From CAG-877 sp045125935 (GTDB taxonomy: Bacteria; Bacillota_I; Bacilli_A; RF39; UBA660): DNA of 20,073 nt. This document shows positions 12,057 through 20,073 of the stretch, in pieces. A model generated the notes under the pieces. It saw only the letters and a program-made list of their open reading frames with translations. It was not told the origin of the DNA and searched no databases. A program made the translations under genes and the position numbers. The first letter of the stretch is position 1; the number at the start of each line of letters is the position of its first letter. Where the stretch lies: assembly GCA_045125935.1 (NCBI GenBank), contig JBGVNW010000060.1:1-20073 (forward strand). The letters are read 5' to 3'.

Positions 12057-15000
12057 ATGATGAATAAATTATTAAAGACTTTTTTTAAGGATTTTAATAA
12101 AGTTAATAATTATTATGATTATTTAATTGAAAAGACAAAAAAATTAGAATATGTGGGTATTACTAATGAATGGCTTATTGATAACTTCTATTTATTAGTT
12201 GAACATAAAACAGATATTGTTCATGACAAAAAGATAATTAATAAAAGATTAAAAAAATCTGATACATTATATTTTTGTTTAAAAGAAATAGTGGAAAAGA
12301 GTAATTATAGTGTTGGATTTAAATATTTAGTTACTGAATTAAAACAATATCAAAAAGAAACTAGTAAATATTTTTCATATCAAGAAATTGCTAATATACG
12401 AAACATATTAGTATTTATTTATGTCAATAGATTAGTTAAATTGTGTGATGAAGAATTAGAAAAATTGTTATCGAGTGAGAAGATTAAAAGAATTGTTGAA
12501 AATCACGAAGATAAAGAAATTGAGTTAAAAGATTTTATTAACGAAGAATTTGATGTTGAGCATAATCATCATTATATATATGAGCTTAATAGTCAATTAA
12601 AAGAACTTGGTGCTAAAAGTAATGGATTATTTAAAGAATTAAATGAATTTTTAAAAGAAAAGCAAGTTAGTTTAAAAGAAATTATTAATGATGAACATCA
12701 GGCTCGAATAGAAAATGATTTATTAATATCAAATATTTTTAATGATTTAAGAAAATTCTTTGAATTATCTGTTGAAGATTTATATGAAAAAGTATCAAAA
12801 GCAGAAAAGATTCTTTTAGGAGATAAAGTTTATGGTAAGATGACTGTTGAATCAAAAGCGCTTTATCGTAAGCGAGTAGAAAAATTAGCTAGAAAAAATC
12901 GTTGTAGTGAAGTTGAATATTTAAATAAATTATTAGATAAAACTGGTCTTGATGATTATCATATAGGCTTTCAATTATTTAAAAATAAAAATAAAAGTAT
13001 TTGGGTAGCTCTATATATACTTGTTATATGTGTGGTAACAGCTTTAGTTAGTTGGTTACTTTCAGAATATTTTATTGGATTAAGAGTATTAGGTTTTATA
13101 ATTTTACTTATTCCAGTTAGTCAATTGTTTATTCAAATATTTAATCAATTATTAATTAAATTTGTACCAACTAATCCATTACCTAAACTTGATTATTCGA
13201 AGGGAATTCCAAGTGAGTCTGCAACTATGGTTGTTATACCGACAATTGTTAGTGACAAGAAAAAGATTAAAGAAATGTTTGGTATTTTAGAGACATTTTA
13301 TTTGATTAATAAAACTGATAATTTATACTTTACTTTATTAGGTGATACTAAAGCTAGTAAAGAAAAAGAAATGCCATTTGACGAAGAAATATCTGAATAT
13401 GGTAGAGAAGTAGCAGAAGCGTTAAACAAAAAGTATAAAAAAGATTTATTCTATTTTATATATAGAAAACGTGTTTGGAATTCTAAAGAGGATAGTTATT
13501 TAGGATATGAACGTAAAAGAGGGGCTTTATTACAATTTAATAAAATTTTATTACATGAGACTGATAAAGCATTTGAAAATAAATATTTTAATGTAAATAT
13601 GCTTCATGATCATAAACTAAATATTAAGTATGTTATAACATTGGATACAGATACAAGATTAGTATTAAATACAGCTTTAAATTTAGTTGGAGCAATGGCT
13701 CATCCAATGAATAAACCAGTTCTTAATAAAGATGGTACTAAAGTAGTTAAAGGGTATGCTTTAATGCAACCTAGAGTTAGTGTAGATATTGAGGCTACTA
13801 ATAAGAGTTTATATAGTCAAATATTTGCTGGTATAGGTGGATTTGATACTTATTCAGCAATAGTGCCAAATATATATCAAGATTTATTTGGAGAAGGTAG
13901 TTTTGTTGGAAAAGGTATCTATGATTTAAAAGTATTTGAGCAAGTACTTGGAAATACTTTTCCTGAAAATTTAATACTTTCACACGATTTATTAGAAGGT
14001 AATTATTTAAGATGTGGTTATGTTGCGGATATTGAATTAATAGATGATTTTCCATCTAAATTTTTAACTGATATTACAAGACATCATCGTTGGGCTAGAG
14101 GAGATGTTCAAATAATTGGTTGGTTACGTAGTAGAGTTAGAAATGCTAGAGAACAAGTTGTAAAAAATCCAATTAATTTACTTGGTAAATTTAAGATATT
14201 TGATAATATAGTTAGAATGTTTTTATATCCGACTTTATTACTTACACTTATTTGTGGTATTTTCTTTAGTAAAGTTAGTCCTTTATGGTGGATTGGATTA
14301 GTTATTTTAGAAATAGCTGTTCCAGTTGTTATTTTCTTACGTAGTAAGATTACTAAGAATAAAGGCAAATTAAATGTTTATTATAAGAACTTATTTCATG
14401 GAGGACGTAGTGTTTTACTAAGATCTTATATTGTTTTAGCAACAATACCTTTTTATACAAAACTTTATATGGATGCATTTGGTAGAACTATGTATCGTCT
14501 ATTTGTATCACATAAGAATTTACTTAATTGGATAACTGCAGAAGAAGTAGAAAAGACAGTACGTGGAGATTTAAAAAGTTATTTTAGAAATTTTGTACCT
14601 AATATTATTGTGATGATACTTCTAATTATTTTTGGAATTTTATTTAAAAATATTTATGCCATAGTCTTAGCAATAGTTTTCTTTACGGCACCATTTATTT
14701 TATATTGTGTAAGTAAAGATATTGATCATAGTCAAATAAAATTAAAAGATGAAGAAATTTTTGATGTTAAAGATGTAGCACTTAGAACTTGGAAATATTT
14801 TGAAGAAAATTTAGTAGAAAAATATGATTATTTAATACCTGATAATTATCAAGAGAATAGAGAACAAAAACTTGATTTACGTACTTCACCAACTGCGATA
14901 GGTTATTCATTAACTAGTATAGTTGGTGCATATGAATTAGAATTCATTGATAAAGATAAGGCAATTGATTTAATTGGTAAAATACTTCATAGTATAGAAA

Positions 15001-18000
15001 AACTTGAAAAATGGAATGGACATTTATATAACTGGTATGATATCAAAACTAAGAAAGTATTTAATCCAAGATTTGTATCTACTGTTGATTCTGGTAATTT
15101 AATTGCGGCATTAATTGTTACTTTAGAATTTTTAAAAGTACAAGAGGCTGAAGATTTGATTAAATCATGTAATAAGTTAATTAATAATATGAACTTTAAA
15201 AAGTTATATACTAAGAAGAATGTATTTAGTATTGGATATGATGAGTCTGAAGAGAAGTTATCAATATATAACTATAATAAGTTTGCGAGTGAGTCTCGTT
15301 TAATTGGATATTTAGCTATTTGTTTGGGTGAAGTTCCTTCTAAACATTGGTTTAGTCTAGATAAATCTTTAACTACTCATAAAGGACATAAGGGATTAAT
15401 TTCTTGGTCTGGAACTTCATTTGAGTATTATATGCCACTTTTATTTATGAAAAATTATCCAAATACTTTGTTGGATGAATCTTATAATTTTGCACATTTT
15501 TGTCAAAAAGATTATATAGAGAGTGTTTCTAGAAATTTACCATGGGGTATTGGAGAAAGTGCTTATGATGAATTAGATAATTCTTTAAATTATAAATATA
15601 AGGCATTTTCAACTCCATATTTAAAAGCTAAAGAAGATAAAGATAATAGAATAGTTTTATCTCCATATTCATCAATTATGGCAATGGAGTTATTTCCAGA
15701 AGATGTATATGAAAATATGAATAAGTTTAAGAAACTTGATATGTATAATAAATATGGTTTCTATGAAGCATATGATTATGATAATAAGGGTGTAGTTGAA
15801 GCATATTTTGCACATCATCAAGGAATGATTTTAGCAGCTCTTACTAACTACTTAAAAGGTGGCGCTATTCAAAATTATTTCCATAGTAATGTTAATATTA
15901 AGACATTTGATATTTTATTAAAAGAAAAAGTACAAATTAAGACAAGTATTGATATGAAGATGGCTCGTTATAAGAAATATGATTATCAAAAAGAACATGT
16001 TGAAAATGATATTAGAGCATTTAACTATATTTCTTATATGCCAGAAGTATCGGTTTTATCTAATAAAAAGTATTGCTTACTTATGAATGATAGAGGTAAT
16101 AGTTTTTCTAGATATAGAACTTTACAATTAAATAGATATCGTAAAGTTACTGAACAAGATTATGGTTTATTTATGTATGTTAAAGATGTAAAGACTAATA
16201 ACGTTTGGTCTAATACATATGCACCAATAAATAGTAAACCAGATAATTATGAAGTTGTTTTTGCATCAGACTCAATTAAATATTTACGTACTGATGGTAA
16301 GATGATGACTAAGACTGAGATTGTTGTTACAAAAGATCATCATGCAGAAATTAGAAAAATTACTTTTAAGAATAATAGTGATCAAGCTAAAACTTTAGAA
16401 TTAACAACTTATACTGAAGTTATCCTATCAGAAAATATGGATGATGTTTCACATAGAGTATTTAACAATATGTTTGTTTCTAGTGAATATGATAGTTCTA
16501 GTAATACTTTAATTATGAAACGTAAAGGACGAGGAGAGACAACTGTTAATAGTTATATGATGAATCGTTTAATTATTAATGGACCAGCATCTGAATATAC
16601 TTATGAAACTGAAAGAAGTAATTTTATAGGTAGAGGACATACTCCGGGAAATCCAGTTGCGCTTGATAATAAATTAAGTAATTATAGTGGCGATAATTTA
16701 GACCCAGTAATGAGTTTAAGAAATAAAGTAACAGTTGAAGCTAATAGTAGTGTTACGGTTTACTTAGTTATGGGATTTGGACGTAGTAGAGAACAGATTA
16801 CAGATATTATTAATGCCTATAATAATGCTTCTGCTATTGAAAAAGCATTTAGAGTATCTGCACTTATGAATATTATTAATACTAAAACACTTGGTATTAG
16901 TGGTGATGATATGAGACTTTATAACATTATGTTAAATTACTTATATCAAACTACTAAAATATCAGTTAGTGATGAAAGAATGGATATACTTAGAAGAAAT
17001 TGTTTAGGACAAAATGGTTTATGGAAATTTGGAATTAGTGGAGATAGACCAATTGTTTTAGTAGATATTTCTGATATAAGTGATTTACCATTTGTATTTG
17101 ATGTATTAAAAGCATTTGAATATTATAAGAATAATTCTATATTTGTAGATATAGTTATCGTTAATAATGAAAATGAACAATATGCTAAGATTATTAATAA
17201 AGAAATAGAAGATGAAAAATATAGAATGTATTCTTTAAATAGTTTTTATCATACCCCTGGATCAATTAATGTAATTGATGGGGTTAGTTTAACAAGAGAA
17301 GAGAAAAGTTTATTAGATACTGTTCCAAGATTAAAATTCATTATAAAAGATCATATTTCATTTAAAGAAGCTATTGAAGAGATGCAGAAAAATAATAAGA
17401 TTAGTTTATATGATGCCAAAATACTTGAAGAAAATATTTCTGCAGTTAATCATGAAAAGTTAGTTTATGATAATGGATTTGGTGGTTTTAAAGATAATGG
17501 TCGTGAATATGTAATTTATAATAAAAATACACCTACGCCATGGAGTAATGTTATTTCTAATAAAAATTTTGGTACTATTGTTACCAATAATGGATGTGGA
17601 TATACATTTGCTTATAATTCTTCTGAATTTAAGATTACTTCTTGGAGTAATGATATTGTTGTTAATGATAAGTCTGAAGGATTTAAATTCAATGGCAAAG
17701 TATTTGATCCAGAAAAGTGTACTCATGGATTTGGTTATAGTATTTTAGAATGTGAAAATAAAGACTTAGTTAAAGAAGTTACTGAGTTTGTAGCGGTAGA
17801 TGATCCTGTTAAAATTTATTTAGTTAATCTCACTAATAAAACTAAAGAAAAAATTAATTTAAGTGTTGATTATTGGATTAATCCGACATTTGGTAATTTC
17901 GAAGAAAAGACTGCTCGTCATATTTTATCTGAATTTATGGGTAATGATAATTATTTAAAATTACGTAATGTTTATAGTATTAATTATGGAGATGTATGTG

Positions 18001-19709
18001 TTTATATGTCTTCATCCGAGAAGATTGATTCTGTAGTGTCTGATCGTATCTTATTAAAGAGTATTAATAATAAAGTTACTCTTGAAGCAGAAGAAGAAAA
18101 GACAATGGTTTATGTTTTATGTAGTAGTAGAGATGAAAAAATTGGTAATGAGTTAGTTAAAAAGTATACTGATATTAGTACTGCAAAGAAAGAGTTAAGA
18201 GCTGTAAAAGCTTATTGGGACAAAGAATTATCAACTGTACAAGTTAAGACTCCAGATAAGAGTTTCAATTATATGATAAATGGTTGGTATTTATATCAAG
18301 CTATGTCTTCAAGAATTATGGCCAAAGCAGGATTTTATCAAGTAAGTGGTGCTTTTGGTTATCGTGATCAGTTACAAGATTCGATGAATATTGTTCTTGT
18401 TCATCCGGATGTTACAAAGAAACAAATTCTAATTAATGCGTCTCATCAATTTGAAGAGGGAGATGTTTTACACTGGTGGCATGAAGCTAATCGCTTTGGA
18501 TTACGTAGTCGTTATAAAGATGATTATTTATGGTTAGTACTTGCGACTTATAATTATGTAGAATCTACAGGAGATTATGCAATTTTAGAAGAAAAAGTTC
18601 CTTATGTAGTAGGTGATAAGTTAAGTAATTATGAACATGAAAAGGGTATTACATTTACTTATTCTGAGAAGCAAGATACGTTATTAGAACATTGTTTACG
18701 TTCTTTAAAATTATCAATGAATTCACTTGGTCGTCATAAAATTCCTTTAATTGGTGGTGGTGACTGGAATGATGGTATGAATAAAGTTGGTATTAAAGGT
18801 AAAGGTGAAAGTGTTTGGCTAGGATTCTTCTTATATGATATACTTGAAAAATTCATTCAAATGATGAAGCATTATGATAAGAATTTTGATGTTAGTAGTT
18901 ATGTTACATTTAATGAGAAACTTAAGGAAAATTTGAATAAGAAAACTTGGGATGGAGAATACTACTTAAGAGCTTTCTTTGATAATGGTGACAAGATGGG
19001 AAGTCATGAGAATAGTGAATGTAAGATTGATTTGATTTCTCAGAGTTTTTCAATTCTAAGTGGTGTTGCACCTAAGGATCGGGCAATGAAAGCAATTAAT
19101 TCTGTTGAGGAATATTTAGTAGATAAAGATAAGAAGATTATTAAACTTTTAACACCTGCTTTTGAAAAATCATTAAATAATCCTGGATATATTATGAATT
19201 ATGCTAAGGGTATTCGTGAAAATGGTGGTCAATATACACATTCAGTTGCTTGGTATATAATGGCGCTAATTAAAGCTGGATATCATGATCGTGCTTATAA
19301 GTATTATCAGATGGTTAATCCGGCAGAAAGAAGTGTTACTAGTAAAGGTGTTGAGACTTATAAAGTTGAACCATATGTTATTGCGGCAGATATTTACTCG
19401 GCAGAAAATTATCCAGGACGTGGTGGTTGGACTTGGTATACGGGTTCAGCTGGTTGGTTCTATAATGTAGGTATAACAGAAATTCTTGGTTTAAAGAAAA
19501 AGAATGATACTTTAAAAATAGTACCTAGTATGCCAGTTTCTTGGGATTCATATAAGATAGTTTATAACTATATGGATACTGTTTATAATATTGAAGTTAT
19601 TAAATCAAAAGAAGATTTAGTTATGCTTGATGGAGTAGAGGTAAAAGGAAATTCTATTAAGTTAGTTAATGATAAAAAACAACATAATATAGTTGTTTAT
19701 ACTAAATAA
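12057..19709 (+). CDS. cyclic beta-1,2-glucan synthase-type giant enzyme (NdvB/Cgs family)
   Basis: A 2550-residue protein. N-terminal helical part with the family's NEWLIDNFYLLVEH (37-50). Membrane helices at about 316-370, 718-765 and 847-890 surround a GT84-type transferase with DTD (530-532), QPRVSVD (571-577), HDLLEG (643-648) and RHHRW (675-679). A transglycosylase-like module follows (SPTAIGYSL from 944, VDSGNLIAAL from 1010, SWSGTSFEYYMP 1116-1127, WGIGES 1163-1168, HHQGM 1253-1257). It resembles the middle domain of these enzymes, which cyclises the chain (GH189). Last is a GH94 phosphorylase-like part: NDRGNSFSRY (from 1344), NGFGGFKDNGREYVI (from 1806), AFGYRDQLQDSM (2099-2110), GGGDWNDGM (2233-2241) and WYTGSAGW near the end. 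Family enzymes build beta-1,2-glucan from UDP-glucose, trim it and close it into rings. Start 12057 or 12060 (ATGATG). The module order is complete, so activity is likely; the exact product is inferred. Confidence 0.9.
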   Translation: MMNKLLKTFFKDFNKVNNYYDYLIEKTKKLEYVGITNEWLIDNFYLLVEHKTDIVHDKKIINKRLKKSDTLYFCLKEIVEKSNYSVGFKYLVTELKQYQKETSKYFSYQEIANIRNILVFIYVNRLVKLCDEELEKLLSSEKIKRIVENHEDKEIELKDFINEEFDVEHNHHYIYELNSQLKELGAKSNGLFKELNEFLKEKQVSLKEIINDEHQARIENDLLISNIFNDLRKFFELSVEDLYEKVSKAEKILLGDKVYGKMTVESKALYRKRVEKLARKNRCSEVEYLNKLLDKTGLDDYHIGFQLFKNKNKSIWVALYILVICVVTALVSWLLSEYFIGLRVLGFIILLIPVSQLFIQIFNQLLIKFVPTNPLPKLDYSKGIPSESATMVVIPTIVSDKKKIKEMFGILETFYLINKTDNLYFTLLGDTKASKEKEMPFDEEISEYGREVAEALNKKYKKDLFYFIYRKRVWNSKEDSYLGYERKRGALLQFNKILLHETDKAFENKYFNVNMLHDHKLNIKYVITLDTDTRLVLNTALNLVGAMAHPMNKPVLNKDGTKVVKGYALMQPRVSVDIEATNKSLYSQIFAGIGGFDTYSAIVPNIYQDLFGEGSFVGKGIYDLKVFEQVLGNTFPENLILSHDLLEGNYLRCGYVADIELIDDFPSKFLTDITRHHRWARGDVQIIGWLRSRVRNAREQVVKNPINLLGKFKIFDNIVRMFLYPTLLLTLICGIFFSKVSPLWWIGLVILEIAVPVVIFLRSKITKNKGKLNVYYKNLFHGGRSVLLRSYIVLATIPFYTKLYMDAFGRTMYRLFVSHKNLLNWITAEEVEKTVRGDLKSYFRNFVPNIIVMILLIIFGILFKNIYAIVLAIVFFTAPFILYCVSKDIDHSQIKLKDEEIFDVKDVALRTWKYFEENLVEKYDYLIPDNYQENREQKLDLRTSPTAIGYSLTSIVGAYELEFIDKDKAIDLIGKILHSIEKLEKWNGHLYNWYDIKTKKVFNPRFVSTVDSGNLIAALIVTLEFLKVQEAEDLIKSCNKLINNMNFKKLYTKKNVFSIGYDESEEKLSIYNYNKFASESRLIGYLAICLGEVPSKHWFSLDKSLTTHKGHKGLISWSGTSFEYYMPLLFMKNYPNTLLDESYNFAHFCQKDYIESVSRNLPWGIGESAYDELDNSLNYKYKAFSTPYLKAKEDKDNRIVLSPYSSIMAMELFPEDVYENMNKFKKLDMYNKYGFYEAYDYDNKGVVEAYFAHHQGMILAALTNYLKGGAIQNYFHSNVNIKTFDILLKEKVQIKTSIDMKMARYKKYDYQKEHVENDIRAFNYISYMPEVSVLSNKKYCLLMNDRGNSFSRYRTLQLNRYRKVTEQDYGLFMYVKDVKTNNVWSNTYAPINSKPDNYEVVFASDSIKYLRTDGKMMTKTEIVVTKDHHAEIRKITFKNNSDQAKTLELTTYTEVILSENMDDVSHRVFNNMFVSSEYDSSSNTLIMKRKGRGETTVNSYMMNRLIINGPASEYTYETERSNFIGRGHTPGNPVALDNKLSNYSGDNLDPVMSLRNKVTVEANSSVTVYLVMGFGRSREQITDIINAYNNASAIEKAFRVSALMNIINTKTLGISGDDMRLYNIMLNYLYQTTKISVSDERMDILRRNCLGQNGLWKFGISGDRPIVLVDISDISDLPFVFDVLKAFEYYKNNSIFVDIVIVNNENEQYAKIINKEIEDEKYRMYSLNSFYHTPGSINVIDGVSLTREEKSLLDTVPRLKFIIKDHISFKEAIEEMQKNNKISLYDAKILEENISAVNHEKLVYDNGFGGFKDNGREYVIYNKNTPTPWSNVISNKNFGTIVTNNGCGYTFAYNSSEFKITSWSNDIVVNDKSEGFKFNGKVFDPEKCTHGFGYSILECENKDLVKEVTEFVAVDDPVKIYLVNLTNKTKEKINLSVDYWINPTFGNFEEKTARHILSEFMGNDNYLKLRNVYSINYGDVCVYMSSSEKIDSVVSDRILLKSINNKVTLEAEEEKTMVYVLCSSRDEKIGNELVKKYTDISTAKKELRAVKAYWDKELSTVQVKTPDKSFNYMINGWYLYQAMSSRIMAKAGFYQVSGAFGYRDQLQDSMNIVLVHPDVTKKQILINASHQFEEGDVLHWWHEANRFGLRSRYKDDYLWLVLATYNYVESTGDYAILEEKVPYVVGDKLSNYEHEKGITFTYSEKQDTLLEHCLRSLKLSMNSLGRHKIPLIGGGDWNDGMNKVGIKGKGESVWLGFFLYDILEKFIQMMKHYDKNFDVSSYVTFNEKLKENLNKKTWDGEYYLRAFFDNGDKMGSHENSECKIDLISQSFSILSGVAPKDRAMKAINSVEEYLVDKDKKIIKLLTPAFEKSLNNPGYIMNYAKGIRENGGQYTHSVAWYIMALIKAGYHDRAYKYYQMVNPAERSVTSKGVETYKVEPYVIAADIYSAENYPGRGGWTWYTGSAGWFYNVGITEILGLKKKNDTLKIVPSMPVSWDSYKIVYNYMDTVYNIEVIKSKEDLVMLDGVEVKGNSIKLVNDKKQHNIVVYTK

Positions 19710-19733
19710 TAATTACTTTGATGTCATTAATTT

Positions 19734-19761
19734 AAGGGAAAGTTCGCCTTTTCCTTTTTTT
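19734..19761 (+). terminator. terminator of the glucan synthase gene
   Basis: AAGGGAAAG (19734-19742), loop TTCGC, CTTTTCCTT (19748-19756) with one G-U pair, then T. It lies 24 bases after the stop. Confidence 0.85.
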
Positions 19762-19835
19762 GTTTACTTGGAAAGTGTTTTTTTATGTAAAAAAATCTTT
19801 ATCATAGATGGTAAAAATTTCCTCTTTTAGGTATC

Positions 19836-19864
19836 TTGACGATTCTTAAAACTACCTTTATTAT
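19836..19864 (+). promoter_or_regulatory. promoter of tnpB
   Basis: TTGACG (19836-19841), 17 bases, TATTAT (19859-19864), with a start near 19871. It has a better -35 than most promoters here and lacks the TGn extension. A short inverted repeat (TTTATCA / TGGTAAA, about 19798-19815) lies upstream and could belong to the element's left end. Confidence 0.6.
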
Positions 19865-19891
19865 AGTAAGATAAGATTATGGGGGAATCGT

Positions 19892-20073
19892 ATGTATAAA
19901 GCTTATAGATTTAGATTGTATCCAAATGATACACAAAGAATCTTGGTTAATAAAACATTTGGTTGTGTTAGATTTATTTATAATCATTTTCTAGATAAAT
20001 GTATGAAAAATGGTTTTATTAAAGTGTTTGATATGTGTAGTGAAATAAAGGAAATGTATGCAGATTATCCATT
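19892..20073 (+). CDS. tnpB: TnpB (OrfB) of an IS200/IS605-type element, N-terminal part
   Basis: Sixty codons run to the right edge without a stop. The start YKAYRFRLYPNDTQ and FGCVRFIYNHFLDK (24-37) are the hallmark N-terminus of TnpB, an RNA-guided nuclease encoded by IS200/IS605 and IS607 elements. The RuvC-like catalytic domain and the zinc ribbon lie beyond the window, so activity cannot be judged. GGGGGA (19881-19886) sits 5 bases before ATG 19892. No tnpA is found upstream, so if present it must be to the right; TnpB-only elements are common. Confidence 0.88.
   Translation, partial: MYKAYRFRLYPNDTQRILVNKTFGCVRFIYNHFLDKCMKNGFIKVFDMCSEIKEMYADYP

Larger units (their letters stand above)
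19800..20073 (+). mobile_element. left part of a TnpB-carrying insertion element
   Basis: The element is inferred from tnpB. Its left boundary is not defined; it probably lies in 19763-19835, between the glucan synthase terminator and the tnpB promoter, where short inverted repeats occur. The right end is outside the window. Confidence 0.5.

Noticed and set aside
17460..17748. Extra open frames on both strands inside the glucan synthase gene
   Set aside because: They lie wholly inside a continuous 2550-codon gene with conserved GH94 motifs and lack start signals.

Overview
This is a strongly AT-rich window from a low-GC Gram-positive-type bacterium. It builds peptidoglycan precursors (MurF, Ddl), uses Shine-Dalgarno starts and has tRNA genes with encoded CCA ends. 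The best guess is a wall-bearing Bacillota lineage near the Mollicutes, such as RF39-like or Erysipelotrichia-like gut bacteria; this is an inference from composition and gene content. All 13 intact, complete protein genes end in TAA or TAG, tryptophan is read from TGG, and no TGA is needed as a sense codon.

Layout. 1-1255: a gene start cut by the left edge, then two divergent paralogous GNAT acetyltransferase genes, both broken by frameshifts. 1284-1970: an unusual protein of two fused S-adenosylmethionine-decarboxylase (SpeD)-like domains; only the second keeps the Glu-Ser self-cleavage site. 2117-2482: a free-standing EF-Tu domain II-like protein. 2524-3556: two small membrane proteins read divergently. 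3699-4717: a MraZ-like regulator paired with an unrecognised 189-residue protein, outside any cell-division cluster. 4849-9040: a wall-precursor run of alpha/beta hydrolase, membrane-anchored MurF and D-Ala-D-Ala ligase, followed by a class I glutamine amidotransferase-like hydrolase separated by a terminator-like hairpin that spans the ligase stop codon. 9080-10033: two small membrane proteins of unknown role. 10053-10727: an unrecognised 224-residue protein on the minus strand, then a possible gene remnant.

11088-11904 carries five tRNA genes: Lys on the minus strand; Ile, Asn and Glu as one plus-strand unit; and Ser with its own promoter. 12057-19709 is a giant 2550-residue cyclic beta-1,2-glucan synthase-type enzyme with glycosyltransferase, transglycosylase-like and GH94 phosphorylase-like modules in one chain. 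The right edge cuts a TnpB gene of the IS200/IS605 type.

Functional thread. Ddl makes D-Ala-D-Ala and MurF attaches it to the UDP-MurNAc-peptide, so those two genes are consecutive steps and form an operon. The glucan synthase adds a second cell-envelope activity that is best known from Gram-negative bacteria. Promoters of protein genes repeatedly show an extended -10 element (TGn before the hexamer) with very short leaders, and most units end in clear intrinsic terminators, several shared by convergent genes.
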